A stretch of DNA of 64,000 nt from Nocardiopsis gilva YIM 90087 (GTDB lineage Bacteria; Actinomycetota; Actinomycetes; Streptosporangiales; Streptosporangiaceae). The notes beneath the pieces are model-generated. The model did not search any database and was not told the origin of the DNA. It saw only the letters and a list, made by a program, of their open reading frames with translations. A program made the translations under genes and the position numbers. The DNA is taken from positions 5,820,312 to 5,884,311 of the forward strand of contig NZ_CP022753.1 of the NCBI RefSeq assembly GCF_002263495.1, given 5' to 3'. Positions 26,126-36,495 of the stretch are shown here, one piece after another. Each line of letters starts with the position of its first letter. Within the stretch, counting starts at the first letter, position 1.

Positions 26126-28611
26126 TTCTCACTCCCAGCACTCGTCGCGGCGGCCTCATGGGCCCTCTTGTCGACCTCCAGCCCCACCAGCGCGCCCGCG
26201 CCGACGCCGAGGTCGCGCTGGAGGTTGGTGCCCTCGCCGTTGGCGGGCAGCCACACCACCCGATCGGGCATGTCGGTGACGACCGCCGGGAGGCTGACGG
26301 ACCCGCCGTCGCCGGTGACCCGCAGCAGTCCCCCGTCGGACAGCCCGATCTCGGCGGCCGTGGCGGCCGAGAGCCGCGCCAGGGCGGGCCGGGCGGTTCC
26401 GGCGAGGTAGGGCTCGCCGTCCTCCATGCGGCCGCCGCCGAGCAGCTGCCGCCAGGTGGACAGCACCGCCTGCCCTGGTCCGGGGTCGGGGCGCGCCGTG
26501 GCGGGGGTGAGCGGGTCGGGGACCCGTTCACCGCTCCAGGCCCCCAGCCGCGCCAGCTCGTTGCGGGCCGCCTCGGCCGAGGGCAGTGCGAGGTGGACGT
26601 CCATCTCGTCGGCGATCGCGGCGAGCACCCGCAGGTCGGACAGGACGCCAGGGGTCTTCAGCGCGTCGCCGAAGGGGCGCTCGCGGCCCTCCCAGTCGAC
26701 GAACGTGCCGGCCTTCTCCGCCACGGCGGCCACCGGCAGCACCACATCGGCGCGGTCGGTGACCGAGCTCGCCCTCAGCTCCAGGCTGACCAGGAAGGGA
26801 ACCTTGGCCAGGGCCGCGCGGACGAGGGCCGGGTCGGGCAGGTCGTCCAGGTCGACACCGGCGATGACCAGCGCGTCGATCGCACCGGCCGCGGCGTCGC
26901 GCAGGATGGCGGTGGTGCCGCGCCCCTCGCGCTCGGGCAGCGGGCCGGTGGTCCAGGCGCGCGCGGCTTCGGCGCGGGCTCCGGCGTCGGCGACGGGGCG
27001 CCCGCCCGGCAGCAGGTTGGGCAGCGCCCCCGCCTCGATGGCGCCGCGCTCCCCGGCCCTCCGGGGGATCCAGGCGAGCCGGGCGCCGGTGCGGTCGGCC
27101 AGCCGGACGGCCGCGGACAGGGCGCCGGGCGTCTCGGCGAGGCGCTCACCGACGAGGATGACCGCGCCCTCGGCGCCGAGCGCCTCGACGACCTCGGGTT
27201 GCTCGCTGGTGAGCCCGTCGAGGACCCCTGCCTCGTCGCCGGGGGTGGCCGCGATGAGCGTGCCGCTCATCCTGTCCAGTCCCCGGTCGGCGTGCGAGGC
27301 GATCGCGTAGATGCGTGTCCCCTTCTTCTGGGCGGCCTTGCGCAGCCGCAGGAAGACGATGGGCGACTCGTTCTCGGGTTCGAACCCGGCGAGCAGGACG
27401 GCGGGGGCGGCTTCCAGGTCGTCGTAGCTCACCTGGATGCCGGTCCCGGCGACGCGGGCCGCGAGGAAGTCGGCCTCCTCCTCGGATTCGACGCGCGCCC
27501 GCATGTCGATGTCGTTGGTGTGCAGCGCGACCCGCGCGAACTTCGCGTAGGCGTAGGCGTCCTCCAGGGTGAGGCGGCCCCCGGTGAGGACGGCCGCCCG
27601 CCCGCTGGCGCGCGCCCGCTCCAGGCCGCGCGCCGCCATGGACACCGCCTCGGGCCAGGAGGCGACCTCCAGGGCACGGGACTCCTCGTCGCGGACGAGG
27701 GGGCGCTTGAGCCGGTCGGGCTGGGTGGCGTACGTGAACGCCCACCGGCCCTTGTCGCAGTTCCACTCCTCGTTGACCTGCGGGTCGTCGCCGGCCAGGC
27801 GGCGGGTGACCTTGCCGCGGCGGTGGTCGGTGCGCTGGGCGCATCCCGAGGCGCAGTGCTCGCACACGCTGGGGGTGCTGACCAGGTCGAAGGGGCGGGA
27901 GCGGAAGCGGTAGGCGGCACCGGTGAGCGCGCCCACCGGGCAGATCTGCACGGTGTTGCCGGAGAAGTAGGACTGGAAGGGCTCGCCCTCGGCGATGCCG
28001 ACCTGTTCCTGGGCGCCGCGCTCCAGCAGCTCGATGAAGGGGTCCCCGGCGATCTCCGCGGAGAAGCGGGTGCAGCGGGCGCACTGGATGCAGCGCTCGC
28101 GGTCGAGCAGCACCTGGCTGGAGAGCGAGATGGGCTTGGGGAAGGTCCGCTTGACGTCGAGGAACCGCGTCTCGCCCTGCCCGCTGGACATCGCCTGGTT
28201 CTGCAGCGGGCACTCGCCGCCCTTGTCGCAGACGGGGCAGTCCAGGGGGTGGTTGATCAGGAGGAACTCCATGATCCCCCGCTGGGCCTTCTCCGCCACC
28301 GCGGAGGTGAGGTGGGTCTGGACGACCATCCCGTCCATGACGGTGATGGTGCAGGACGCCTGCGGCTTGGGCATGCCGCGCCCGTTCCCCGCGTCCGGAA
28401 TCTCGACGAGGCACTGGCGGCAGGCGCCGGCGGGTTCGAGCAGCGGATGGTCGCAGAAGCGCGGGATCTGGATTCCCAGCAGTTCCGCGGCGCGGATGAC
28501 CAGGGTGCCCTTGGGCACTTTGATCTGGAACCCGTCGATGGTGACGGTGACGAGATCTTCCGGCGGCACGGCGGGCGTGCCGCCCGATGTCGTGTTGGTC
28601 GTGACGGTCAT
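26122..28611 (-). CDS. nuoG: NADH-quinone oxidoreductase subunit G
   Basis: An 829-residue Fe-S subunit. The N-terminal 2Fe-2S site is [35 protein letters not shown] gives the His/Cys-ligated and CIQCARC with CPVGAL the 4Fe-4S clusters. CEHCASGC with a later Cys in [10 protein letters not shown] supplies the extra N7 cluster found in many bacteria. The C-terminal two thirds is the degenerate molybdopterin-oxidoreductase-like domain. The ATG at 28611 overlaps the nuoF stop (ATGA) and has GGAGGAG upstream, which fixes the start. Confidence 0.95.
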   Translation of the reverse strand: MTVTTNTTSGGTPAVPPEDLVTVTIDGFQIKVPKGTLVIRAAELLGIQIPRFCDHPLLEPAGACRQCLVEIPDAGNGRGMPKPQASCTITVMDGMVVQTHLTSAVAEKAQRGIMEFLLINHPLDCPVCDKGGECPLQNQAMSSGQGETRFLDVKRTFPKPISLSSQVLLDRERCIQCARCTRFSAEIAGDPFIELLERGAQEQVGIAEGEPFQSYFSGNTVQICPVGALTGAAYRFRSRPFDLVSTPSVCEHCASGCAQRTDHRRGKVTRRLAGDDPQVNEEWNCDKGRWAFTYATQPDRLKRPLVRDEESRALEVASWPEAVSMAARGLERARASGRAAVLTGGRLTLEDAYAYAKFARVALHTNDIDMRARVESEEEADFLAARVAGTGIQVSYDDLEAAPAVLLAGFEPENESPIVFLRLRKAAQKKGTRIYAIASHADRGLDRMSGTLIAATPGDEAGVLDGLTSEQPEVVEALGAEGAVILVGERLAETPGALSAAVRLADRTGARLAWIPRRAGERGAIEAGALPNLLPGGRPVADAGARAEAARAWTTGPLPEREGRGTTAILRDAAAGAIDALVIAGVDLDDLPDPALVRAALAKVPFLVSLELRASSVTDRADVVLPVAAVAEKAGTFVDWEGRERPFGDALKTPGVLSDLRVLAAIADEMDVHLALPSAEAARNELARLGAWSGERVPDPLTPATARPDPGPGQAVLSTWRQLLGGGRMEDGEPYLAGTARPALARLSAATAAEIGLSDGGLLRVTGDGGSVSLPAVVTDMPDRVVWLPANGEGTNLQRDLGVGAGALVGLEVDKRAHEAAATSAGSEK

Positions 28612-29906
28612 CGAGCTCCTCCCCACACCGTCGACTTCGCGTGATCGAACGGACACCCGCCCTGCTCGACGTGGTCGACGTATTCCTGACGGAAGTACTT
28701 GATCGACGACATCACCGGGCTGGCGGCGCCATCGCCCAGGGCGCAGAAGGAGCGGCCGAGCAGGTTGTCGCAGATGTCCAGGAGCTTCTCCAGGTCGGCT
28801 TCGGTCCCGTCGCCGCGCTCCAGGCGGTCGAGCACCTGCTCCATCCAGAAGTTGCCCTCGCGGCAGGGCGTGCACTTGCCGCACGACTCGTGGGCGTAGA
28901 AGGCGATCCAGCGTCCGGTGGCGCGGACCACGCAGGTGGTGTCGTCGAAGATCTGCAGGGCGCGGGTGCCCAGCATCGACCCGGCGGCGCCGACCGACTC
29001 GAAGTCGAGCGGGGTGTCGAGGTGCTCGGCGGTGAAGATGGGGGTCGAGGAGCCGCCGGGCGTCCAGAACTTCAGCTCGTGCCCGGCGCGCACCCCGCCC
29101 GCCATGTCGAGCAGTTCGCGCAGGGTGATGCCGAGCGGGGCCTCGAACTGGCCGGGCCGGGCGACGTGCCCGGACAGGGAGAACAGGCCGAACCCGGCGG
29201 ACTTCTCGGTGCCCATGGCGGTGAACCACTCGACGCCGTTGGCCACGATGCTGGGCACACTGGCGATGGACTCGACGTTGTTCACCACGGTGGGCGAGGC
29301 GTAGAGTCCGGCGACCGCGGGGAAGGGGGGCTTGAGGCGGGGTTGGCCGCGGTAGCCCTCCAGCGAGTCGAGCAGCGCCGTCTCCTCACCGCAGATGTAG
29401 GCGCCGGCCCCGGCGTGCACGACGACGTCGAGGTCGAAGCCGCTGCCGAGGATGTTCTTGCCGAGCAGCCCGGCGGCGTACGCGTCGGCCACGGCCTGGC
29501 GCAGCCGCCGGATGACGTGCAGGACCTCGCCGCGCACGTAGATGAAGGCCAGGTTGCTCTTGATCGCGTAGGAGGAGATCGCGACGCCTTCCAGCAGCAC
29601 GTGCGGGTTGGCGAGCATCAGGGGGATGTCCTTGCAGGTGCCCGGCTCGGACTCGTCGGCGTTGACCACGAGGTAGCGGGGCTTGGGGTTGTCCTTGGGG
29701 AGGAACCCCCACTTCATGCCGGTGGGGAACCCGGCGCCGCCGCGCCCGCGCAGGCCCGACGCCTTCACCATCCCCACGAGGGTGTCGGGCTCCATGCCCA
29801 GCGCGGTGCGCAGCGCCTCGTAGCCTCCGGTGGCGCGGTAGCCGTCGAGGGTGTAGAGGTCCGTCCGGTCCCAGTCGCGGGAGAGGACGGGTGTCAGTGG
29901 CGTCAC
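28608..29906 (-). CDS. nuoF: NADH-quinone oxidoreductase subunit F
   Basis: A 432-residue subunit binding NADH, FMN and cluster N3. [20 protein letters not shown] is the FMN/NADH loop, [20 protein letters not shown] is conserved, and [14 protein letters not shown] plus a later Cys (FCALGDGA) hold the 4Fe-4S cluster. It overlaps nuoE and nuoG by 4 bp each. It is the electron entry point of the complex. Confidence 0.96.
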   Translation of the reverse strand: MTPLTPVLSRDWDRTDLYTLDGYRATGGYEALRTALGMEPDTLVGMVKASGLRGRGGAGFPTGMKWGFLPKDNPKPRYLVVNADESEPGTCKDIPLMLANPHVLLEGVAISSYAIKSNLAFIYVRGEVLHVIRRLRQAVADAYAAGLLGKNILGSGFDLDVVVHAGAGAYICGEETALLDSLEGYRGQPRLKPPFPAVAGLYASPTVVNNVESIASVPSIVANGVEWFTAMGTEKSAGFGLFSLSGHVARPGQFEAPLGITLRELLDMAGGVRAGHELKFWTPGGSSTPIFTAEHLDTPLDFESVGAAGSMLGTRALQIFDDTTCVVRATGRWIAFYAHESCGKCTPCREGNFWMEQVLDRLERGDGTEADLEKLLDICDNLLGRSFCALGDGAASPVMSSIKYFRQEYVDHVEQGGCPFDHAKSTVWGGAR

Positions 29907-30625
29907 TTCGCTTCCCCCTCACCGGCGTCGTCGGCCGGGCGGGGCGGCAGGGCGTCGGGGTCGGGCGCCGTCCAACCGCGCTCGCGCGCCAGGCGCAGGC
30001 CCCGCAGCGAGGGCTCGCCGGCCTGGGTGCCCTCCTCCGCGTGTCCGTCGGGGAATCCGGCCAGCACGCGCGAGGCCTGCTTCCATGTGCACAGCCGGTC
30101 GGGGCCGCGCGTGGGGACCACGTCGTTGCCCAGCCGCAGGTCGTCGACGAGTCGCCGGGCCGATTCGGGGGTCTGGTTGTCGAAGAACTCCCAGTTGACC
30201 ATCACGACCGGGGCGAAGTCGCAGGCGGCGTTGCACTCGACGTGCTCCAGCGTGACCTTGCCGTCCTCGGTGGTCTCGCCATGGCCGACATCCAGGTGCT
30301 CCTTGAGCGCGCCGAAGATCTCGTCGCCGCCCATGACCGCGCACAGCGTGTTGGTGCAGACCCCGACGTTGTAGTCGCCGCCGGGCCGCCGCCGGTACAT
30401 GGTGTAGAAGGTGACCACCGCGGTGACCTCGGCCTTGGTCAGGCCGAGCTGGTCGGCGCAGAAGGCGATGCCCGCGGAACTCACGTAGCCCTCCTCCGCC
30501 TGCACGAGGTGCAGCAGCGGCAGCAGCGCGGAGCGCTCCCGGGGGTACTTCGCGATGATCTCCTTGGCCTCGACCTCCAGCCGGGCCCGTACCTCGTCGG
30601 TGAATCCCCTGGTCGTCGTGGTCAC
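29903..30625 (-). CDS. nuoE: NADH-quinone oxidoreductase subunit E
   Basis: A 240-residue thioredoxin-fold subunit with the N1a 2Fe-2S cluster: [15 protein letters not shown] and [16 protein letters not shown] supply the four Cys. The core ends near residue 160; the C-terminal 70-80 residues are a Pro/Asp/Glu-rich extension seen in other actinobacteria. The GTG at 30625 overlaps the nuoD stop as GTGA, which sets the start; upstream reading in this frame is antisense-like. Confidence 0.94.
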   Translation of the reverse strand: MTTTTRGFTDEVRARLEVEAKEIIAKYPRERSALLPLLHLVQAEEGYVSSAGIAFCADQLGLTKAEVTAVVTFYTMYRRRPGGDYNVGVCTNTLCAVMGGDEIFGALKEHLDVGHGETTEDGKVTLEHVECNAACDFAPVVMVNWEFFDNQTPESARRLVDDLRLGNDVVPTRGPDRLCTWKQASRVLAGFPDGHAEEGTQAGEPSLRGLRLARERGWTAPDPDALPPRPADDAGEGEAK

Positions 30626-31923
30626 CTGTCCACCCCTCCCATCACTGGATCGATGCTGGCCACCGACGCGATGACGTCGGCCACCGTTCCGCCCTCGCAC
30701 ATGGCCGCGACCGCCTGCAGGTGGGTGAAGGAGGGGTCGCGGAAGTGCACGCGGTAGGGCCGGGTGCCGCCGTCGCTGACCGTGTAGCAGCCGAGTTCGC
30801 CCCTGGCGCTCTCCACGGCCGCGTAGGCCTGCCCGGCCGGAACGCGGAAGCCCTCGGTGACGAGCTTGAAGTGGTGGATCAGCGCCTCCATGGAGTTGCC
30901 CATCATGTGGGCGATGTGGTCGGGCGAGTTGCCCAGGCCGTCGGCCCCGAGGGTGAGCCGCGCGGGCCAGCCGATCTTGGCGTCGTCGATCATCACCGGC
31001 CCGGGTTCGAGCCGGTCGAGGCACTGCTCGATGATCCGCAGGCTCTGCTCAAGCTCGGCGACGCGGACCCGGTAGCGGGCGTAGACGTCGCAGCCGTCGG
31101 AGACGGGGACGTCGAACTCGTAGTTCTCGTATCCGCAGTAGGGCTTGGCCTTGCGCAGGTCCCAGGCCAGACCGGAGGCGCGCAGCAGCGGGCCGGTGGC
31201 GCCCAGCGCCAGGCACGCGGCCATGTCCAGGTAGGCGACGTCGCGGGTCCGCGCCAGATAGAAGGGGTTGGCGTCGAGCAGCTTGCGCAGGATCTTGACG
31301 CGCTTGGGCATCTCGGCGAGCAGCTCTCTGATCTTCTCGATCGCGCCGGGCGGCAGATCCTGGGCCACCCCGCCGGGGCGGATGTAGGCGTGGTTCATCC
31401 GCAGGCCGGTGATGAGCTCGAAGATGTCGAGCACCATCTCCCGCTCGCGGAAGCCGTTGGTCATGACCGTGGTGGCGCCGATCTCCATGCCGAACGTCGC
31501 CATCGCCACGAAGTGCGAGGACATCCGGTTGAGCTCCATCATCAGCACCCGGATGACGTTGGCGCGCTCGGGGATGCGGTCGGTGATGCCCAGCAGCCTC
31601 TCCACGGCCAGGCAGTACGCCGCCTCGTTGAACAGCGGCATGAGGTAGTCCATCCGGGTCACGAACGTGGTGCCCTGCGTCCACGTCCGGTACTCGGTGT
31701 TCTTCTCGATGCCGGTGTGCAGGTAGCCGATGCCGACGCGGGCCTCAGTGACGGTCTCGCCGTCCAGGGTGAGGATGAGGCGCAGCACGCCGTGGGTGGA
31801 CGGGTGCTGCGGACCCATGTTGACGACGAGCCGCTCGGCGCCGCTCGACTGGGCGCGCTCGACGACCTCCTCCCAGTCGCCGCCGGAGGCGTCGATGTAG
31901 TCCTCGGTGATGTTGGTGCTCAT
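30622..31923 (-). CDS. nuoD: NADH-quinone oxidoreductase subunit D
   Basis: A 433-residue 49-kDa-type subunit lining the quinone cavity. [20 protein letters not shown] contains the conserved His-x-His region near the quinone head, and [31 protein letters not shown]-like sequence and the terminal DPVMGGVDR are characteristic. The ATG at 31923 overlaps the nuoC stop by ATGA. The structure derives from the large subunit of NiFe hydrogenases, whose metal ligands are lost. Confidence 0.95.
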   Translation of the reverse strand: MSTNITEDYIDASGGDWEEVVERAQSSGAERLVVNMGPQHPSTHGVLRLILTLDGETVTEARVGIGYLHTGIEKNTEYRTWTQGTTFVTRMDYLMPLFNEAAYCLAVERLLGITDRIPERANVIRVLMMELNRMSSHFVAMATFGMEIGATTVMTNGFREREMVLDIFELITGLRMNHAYIRPGGVAQDLPPGAIEKIRELLAEMPKRVKILRKLLDANPFYLARTRDVAYLDMAACLALGATGPLLRASGLAWDLRKAKPYCGYENYEFDVPVSDGCDVYARYRVRVAELEQSLRIIEQCLDRLEPGPVMIDDAKIGWPARLTLGADGLGNSPDHIAHMMGNSMEALIHHFKLVTEGFRVPAGQAYAAVESARGELGCYTVSDGGTRPYRVHFRDPSFTHLQAVAAMCEGGTVADVIASVASIDPVMGGVDR

Positions 31924-32690
31924 GAGTAGGACCTCCGCTCCTCGGGCGGGGGGATCGTGGCGCCGCGGTACTCCACCGGAATCCCGCCGAGCGGGTAGTC
32001 CTTGCGCTGCGGGTGCCCGTGCCAGTCGTCCGGCATCTGGATGCGGGTCAGGGCGGGATGGCCGTCGAAGACGATGCCGAAGAAGTCCCAGGCCTCGCGC
32101 TCGTGCCAGTCGTTGGTCGGGTAGACGGACACGATCGAGGGGATGTGCGGATCGGCGTCGGGGCAGGTGGTCTCGACCCTGATCTCGGTGTTGTGGGTGA
32201 TCGAGCGCAGCTGGTAGACGGCGTGCAGCTCGCGGTTGGTGTCCTCGGGGAAGTGCACGCCGGTGACGCCCAGGCACAGCTCGAAGCGGAGCGCGGGGTC
32301 GTCGCGTAGCCGCCGCATGACCTCAAGGAGGGCATCGCGGCGCACCTGGAAGGTGATCTCGCCGCGGTCGACGGCGACCCGCTCGACGGCTTCCGCGTAG
32401 GAGACCGGGGCGTCGTCGAGCGTGCGCTCCAGGGCGTCGGCGACCGTGTCGAAGTCGGCGGTGCGCGGGTCCTCCGGGTCGGTGTAGGGGCGCTCGGCGT
32501 CGGGCACGGCCGGGCGGCGGACCAGCAGGCCGCCGTAACCGGAGGTGTCGCCGGTGGTGTGGGTGCCGAACATGCCCTGACGGGCGATGGGCGAGGCGAG
32601 GCGCTCCTCCCCGGCCTTGGCGGGCAGGTTCTCCTGCTCGCTCCCCTGCTCGGGCACGCCGTTGTGTCCGTTGGCTCCGTTGGCGGTCAT
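31920..32690 (-). CDS. nuoC: NADH-quinone oxidoreductase subunit C
   Basis: A 256-residue 30-kDa-type subunit. The core runs from about residue 95, with [37 protein letters not shown] and [20 protein letters not shown] followed by [20 protein letters not shown]. An Asn/Gly/Glu-rich N-terminal extension ([20 protein letters not shown]) is extra and probably disordered. The ATG at 32690 overlaps the nuoB stop (ATGA). Confidence 0.94.
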   Translation of the reverse strand: MTANGANGHNGVPEQGSEQENLPAKAGEERLASPIARQGMFGTHTTGDTSGYGGLLVRRPAVPDAERPYTDPEDPRTADFDTVADALERTLDDAPVSYAEAVERVAVDRGEITFQVRRDALLEVMRRLRDDPALRFELCLGVTGVHFPEDTNRELHAVYQLRSITHNTEIRVETTCPDADPHIPSIVSVYPTNDWHEREAWDFFGIVFDGHPALTRIQMPDDWHGHPQRKDYPLGGIPVEYRGATIPPPEERRSYS

Positions 32691-33247
32691 CCGGTCACCT
32701 GCTCGGGCCGGTCGATCAGCGGGAGGGAGCGGCGCATGCGGCGCTCCTCCTCTTCGTCGATCTCCTTGCGCCGGTGTGCGCCGAGTTTGGTGTTCTGCAC
32801 CTTGTCGTGCAGCTTGAGCACGGCGTCGAGCAGCATCTCCGGGCGCGGCGGGCAGCCGGGCAGGTAGATGTCGACCGGGACGACGTGGTCGACGCCCTGC
32901 ACGACGGCGTAGTTGTTGAACATGCCGCCGCTGGAGGCGCAGACGCCCATGGCGATGACCCACTTGGGTTCGGGCATCTGGTCGTAGATCTGCCGCAGGA
33001 CCGGGGCCATCTTCTGGCTCACCCGCCCCGCCACGATCATCAGGTCGGCCTGGCGCGGGGTCGCCCCGAACTTCTCCATGCCGAACCTGGCCAGGTCGTA
33101 GTGCGGTCCGCCCACGGACATCATCTCGATGGCGCAGCAGGCCAGACCGAACGTCGCGGGCCACATCGAGGTCTTGCGGACCAGCCCGGCGACCTGCTCG
33201 ACGGTCGTGAGCATGACGCCACTCGGCAGTTTCTCTTCAATCCCCAT
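32687..33247 (-). CDS. nuoB: NADH-quinone oxidoreductase subunit B
   Basis: A 186-residue subunit carrying cluster N2, the last electron carrier before the quinone. [20 protein letters not shown] holds the adjacent Cys37-Cys38, and further ligands lie in [20 protein letters not shown] and [20 protein letters not shown]. It is separated from nuoA by 114 bp, the only sizeable gap in the nuo operon apart from the start. Confidence 0.96.
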   Translation of the reverse strand: MGIEEKLPSGVMLTTVEQVAGLVRKTSMWPATFGLACCAIEMMSVGGPHYDLARFGMEKFGATPRQADLMIVAGRVSQKMAPVLRQIYDQMPEPKWVIAMGVCASSGGMFNNYAVVQGVDHVVPVDIYLPGCPPRPEMLLDAVLKLHDKVQNTKLGAHRRKEIDEEEERRMRRSLPLIDRPEQVTG

Positions 33248-33361
33248 CCGGCGAACCCCCTTTCCCGTTGCTGGAGTGAATGGAGTCGGTTGAGCGGCTG
33301 GAGCGCCGGTGGTTCACCGCCGGTGCGGGAGTGCGCGATCCGGGGGTCGTCGCGGCGCGGG

Positions 33362-33721
33362 TCAGTCCCATTCGAGGCCTCCGCGCTTCCACTCGTAGGC
33401 GTAGGCGATCGACACGTTGACCAGGAACAGCAGGATCGCGACGACGCCGAAGACCCCGAGCGCGTCGAAGTGGACCGCCCAGGGAACGAGGAAGATGATC
33501 TCGATGTCGAAGACGATGAAGAGCATCGCCGTCATGTAGTACTTGATGGTGAAGCGGCCGCCGCCGGCCGGCTGCGGGGTGGGCTCGATGCCGCACTCGT
33601 AGGACTGCAGCTTGGCGCGGTTGTACCGCTTCGGCCCGGCGATGGACCCGACGATCATCGAGACCACGACGAACGCGGCGCCGATCGCGCCGAGAACGAT
33701 GACGGGTGTGTACAGCTCCAT
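33362..33721 (-). CDS. nuoA: NADH-quinone oxidoreductase subunit A
   Basis: A 119-residue three-helix subunit: MELYTPVIVLGAIGAAFVVV, SYECGIEPTPQPAGGGRFTI with the conserved Cys loop, YYMTAMLFIVFDIEIIFLVP and a final helix. The ATG at 33721 is preceded by AAGGGGAA. It starts the fourteen-gene nuo operon. A near-match to a Rex operator and a GC-rich hairpin (33770-33798) lie in the 160 bp upstream. Confidence 0.95.
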   Translation of the reverse strand: MELYTPVIVLGAIGAAFVVVSMIVGSIAGPKRYNRAKLQSYECGIEPTPQPAGGGRFTIKYYMTAMLFIVFDIEIIFLVPWAVHFDALGVFGVVAILLFLVNVSIAYAYEWKRGGLEWD

Positions 33722-33800
33722 TACCAGCCGTTCCCCTTCGTGCCCATGGAGTGCGCGGGTGTCAGATCCGGGTGCGCGGCGGGCAGGGCGGCGCACCCGC

Positions 33801-33818
33801 TTGTGATTGCTTTCACGT
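33801..33818 (-). promoter_or_regulatory. Candidate Rex operator upstream of nuoA (imperfect)
   Basis: TTGTGATTGCTTTCACGT matches 11 of 14 fixed positions of the actinobacterial Rex site (TTGTGAA-N4-TTCACAA). It is 80 bp upstream of the nuoA start. In Streptomyces coelicolor Rex represses nuo when NADH is low; relevance here is inferred. Confidence 0.5.
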
Positions 33819-33881
33819 AGCAGGTCGTGTGGTGGTCCGAGGTCGCCATCAGGTTCGCGTCCCGTGAGCCGGTGTCCGTCG

Positions 33882-35186
33882 CTACGCCGCGGGGGCCATC
33901 TTGGACATCCCGTTGATCACGCGATCCATCGCGTCTCCGCGACTGGGTTCGGTCAGATTGGCCAGCATCTTCAGCATGAATTTCATGAGCGTGCGCTGAG
34001 GGAGGCCGTATCTGGTGGCCAGCTTCATGAAGTCCGGATTGCCGATCATCTTCACGAAGCAGCGGCCGAGCGTGTAGTACCCGCCGTAGGCGTCGGAGAG
34101 GACCTGCGGATAGCGGTGCAGGGTGCGCTCGCGCGCCTGCACGGTCGGGCGGCTGAGCGCCTGGACGACGACGTCGGCGGCGATGTGCCCGGCCTCCATC
34201 GCATAGGCGATGCCCTCCCCGTTGAACGGGTTGACCATGCCGCCGGCGTCGCCGACGAGCATGAGCCCGCGCGTGTAGTGGGGGGTGCGGTTGAAGCCCA
34301 TGGGCAGGGCGGCGCCGCGGATGGGGCCGCGCTGGCGCTCCTCGGTGAACCCCCACTCCTCGGGCATGCTCGCGGTCCACAGCCGCAGCAGCTTGCGGTA
34401 GTCGATCTCGCGGAACCCGGCCGAGGAGTCGAGGATGCCCAGGCCGACGTTGCAGGTGCCGTCGCCGACGCCGAAGACCCAGCCGTAGCCGGGCAGCAGG
34501 ACGTTCTTGGCGCCGCTGTTGTCCCACAGTTCCAGCCAGGACTCCAGGAAGTCGTCGTCGTGGCGGGGGCTGGTGAAGTAGGTGCGCACGGCCACGCCCA
34601 TGGGGCGGTCGTCGCGTCTGCGGATGCCCAGGGCCACGGCCAGCCGGGAGGAGTTGCCGTCGGCGGCGATGACCAGCGGCGCGCGGTAGCTGACCGGTTC
34701 GCCGTGGGGGTTCTTGGCCTGGACGCCCGCGACGCGGTCGGTGCGGGCGTCGAGGATCGGGGCGGTGACGGTGGTGTTCTCACACAGCCGCGCCCCGGCG
34801 CTGACGGCCTGGTCGGCGAGGATGCGGTCGAAGTCGTAGCGCGTGCGTACCAGGCCGAACCCGGGGTACTCGGCAAGGTCCGGCCAGGGAAGTTCGAGCC
34901 GCACGCCGCCGCCGATGATGCGCAGGCCGCGATTGCGGATCCACCCCTTGTCGTCGAAGGAGACGCCCATCGCCGCCAGCTGCTTGACGGCGCGCGGGGT
35001 CAGGCCGTCGCCGCAGACCTTCTCGCGCGGGAAGGAGGTCTTCTCCAACAGGAGGACGTCGAGCCCGGCCTGGGCCAGGTGGTAGGCCGTCGTGGAACCG
35101 GCGGGCCCAGCGCCGACGATGATGACGTCGGCCTCGAGTTCGGGGGTGTCCCGGACGGACAGTGAGGTGGCTGCTGTCTCGCTCAC
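33882..35186 (-). CDS. menJ: Geranylgeranyl reductase family flavoprotein (MenJ-like)
   Basis: A 434-residue FAD-dependent reductase. The Rossmann motif VIIVGAGPAGSTTAYHLAQA (21-40) is followed by EKVCGDGLTPRAVKQLAAMG, typical of geranylgeranyl reductase family proteins, and GLMLVGDAGGMVNPFNGEGI for FAD binding. In mycobacteria MenJ partly saturates the isoprenoid chain of menaquinone; the neighbours menG, nuo and a polyprenyl synthase support the same role. The GTG at 35186 has AAGGA upstream. A perfect Rex-type palindrome lies about 125 bp upstream, so menJ and possibly nuo are redox-controlled. Confidence 0.87.
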   Translation of the reverse strand: MSETAATSLSVRDTPELEADVIIVGAGPAGSTTAYHLAQAGLDVLLLEKTSFPREKVCGDGLTPRAVKQLAAMGVSFDDKGWIRNRGLRIIGGGVRLELPWPDLAEYPGFGLVRTRYDFDRILADQAVSAGARLCENTTVTAPILDARTDRVAGVQAKNPHGEPVSYRAPLVIAADGNSSRLAVALGIRRRDDRPMGVAVRTYFTSPRHDDDFLESWLELWDNSGAKNVLLPGYGWVFGVGDGTCNVGLGILDSSAGFREIDYRKLLRLWTASMPEEWGFTEERQRGPIRGAALPMGFNRTPHYTRGLMLVGDAGGMVNPFNGEGIAYAMEAGHIAADVVVQALSRPTVQARERTLHRYPQVLSDAYGGYYTLGRCFVKMIGNPDFMKLATRYGLPQRTLMKFMLKMLANLTEPSRGDAMDRVINGMSKMAPAA

Positions 35187-35310
35187 GAGTTCGGTCCTTG
35201 ACGTGCGTGGTGAGCGGTGTACCGCTCTGCGGGGGCGCGTCTGCGGGGTGACGCTCTGTGGTGTTCCTGTGTTGTTCGTCTACAACCAGTGTTATCAATG
35301 ACTCGTTAGC

Positions 35311-35328
35311 TTGTGAAGGACTTCACAA
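35311..35328 (-). promoter_or_regulatory. Perfect Rex-type operator upstream of menJ
   Basis: TTGTGAAGGACTTCACAA matches every fixed position of TTGTGAA-N4-TTCACAA. On the minus strand TTCACA lies 17 bp from TAACAC, so the site may overlap the -35 of the menJ promoter. Rex binds such sites when NADH/NAD+ is low. Confidence 0.7.
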
Positions 35329-35493
35329 GGCTTCGTTCCGAAGTCTAGACCCTTGGACACCTCCGGGGCGAGCCCCAGAGGTCCCTCTTCTTGATCGCCA
35401 CCGATTCATGACAAAGCAGACATCTCGCGCGTGACCTGCGTGCTTGAAGTGAAACACGTCTGCTTTATGGCCATTAATCCCATATACGACAAA

Positions 35494-35519
35494 GACCCCG
35501 AAACATCCGTTTCGAGGCC
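35494..35519 (-). terminator. Terminator downstream of menG
   Basis: GACCCCGAAAC (35494-35504) pairs with GTTTCGAGGCC (35509-35519) around a 4-nt loop; on the minus strand CTTTGTCG follows. It separates menG from the menJ-nuo unit. Confidence 0.65.
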
Positions 35520-35570
35520 TTTGCCAGAAAAACTATTCCCGCCCTGCGGAGGGGCGCCGCACGCGTCAGG

Positions 35571-36281
35571 TCAGGAGCCGCGCACCCCGCGGTGAAGAGC
35601 GACGACGCCCATGGTGAGGTTGCGCCACGCCACGCGCGACCACCCGGCGCGCTGCAACCGCGCGGCCAGCTCGGCTTGGTCGGGCCAGTCCATGATCGAT
35701 TCCGAGAGGTACTCATAGGCCGCGGCGTTCGAGGTGAAGCACTTCGCGATCTTGGGAAGGGCGGCCATGAGATAGGTGGCGTAGAACTTGTCCACCAGTT
35801 CGACCGGGATATGGCTGAATTCGCAAATGACCAGGCGGCCGCCGACCTTGGTCACCCGCCGCATCTCGCGGAGCGCCTGATCCACGTCGTTGACGTTGCG
35901 CAGGCCGAAGGAGATCGTCACGGCGTCGAAGGTCTCGTCGGCGAACGGCAGCCGCAGGGCGTCTCCGGCCACGAAGGTCACCCCGTCGCGCGAGGCGCCG
36001 CCCCGGCGCTCCGCACCGACCCGGAGCATGCCCTGGGAGAAGTCGCAGGCGATGACGCGCGCGCCCTTGGACACGAACGACTCCGAAGAGGTCCCGGTCC
36101 CGGCGGCCAGGTCGAGGACGAGCTCCCCGCTGTAGGCCTCGACCGCCTTCACCATGGCGCGCCGCCAGACGCGGTCCTGCCCCAGAGAGAGGACGTCGTT
36201 CACCAGGTCGTAGCGGCTGGCGATGCCGTCGAACATCGTGGCGACGTCGTACGGCTGCTTGTCGAGTTCGGCGCGGGTCAT
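35571..36281 (-). CDS. menG: Demethylmenaquinone methyltransferase
   Basis: A 236-residue SAM-dependent C-methyltransferase (UbiE/MenG) that completes menaquinone. It begins [20 protein letters not shown], followed by [20 protein letters not shown], then the SAM loop [31 protein letters not shown], and [20 protein letters not shown], all family hallmarks. It is upstream of menJ with its own terminator and presumably its own promoter, divergent from the secreted propeller gene. Confidence 0.94.
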   Translation of the reverse strand: MTRAELDKQPYDVATMFDGIASRYDLVNDVLSLGQDRVWRRAMVKAVEAYSGELVLDLAAGTGTSSESFVSKGARVIACDFSQGMLRVGAERRGGASRDGVTFVAGDALRLPFADETFDAVTISFGLRNVNDVDQALREMRRVTKVGGRLVICEFSHIPVELVDKFYATYLMAALPKIAKCFTSNAAAYEYLSESIMDWPDQAELAARLQRAGWSRVAWRNLTMGVVALHRGVRGS

Positions 36282-36495
36282 GCCCCAAGACTACGGCGGC
36301 ACCAGCCCCGTTGAACCCGGTTCCGACAGCGCGCCGCGCCCGTCCCCCGTATCACACGCAAGAACAGTTACGGTAAGCAATGGATAGTAACCCATAGTCA
36401 CAGAACCGCGCGCCTGCCGCCAACCCGCACAGTGGTCCTGTCACCCGGCCACGGGGCTGCGTGGTTATGCCCGAGGAATCTGGAGAACGCCACTC

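Larger units (their letters stand above)
35187..35570. other. Intergenic region between menG and menJ
   Basis: About 380 bp. It contains the Rex-type operator, an AT-richer patch, and the menG terminator. No gene is supportable. Confidence 0.5.
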
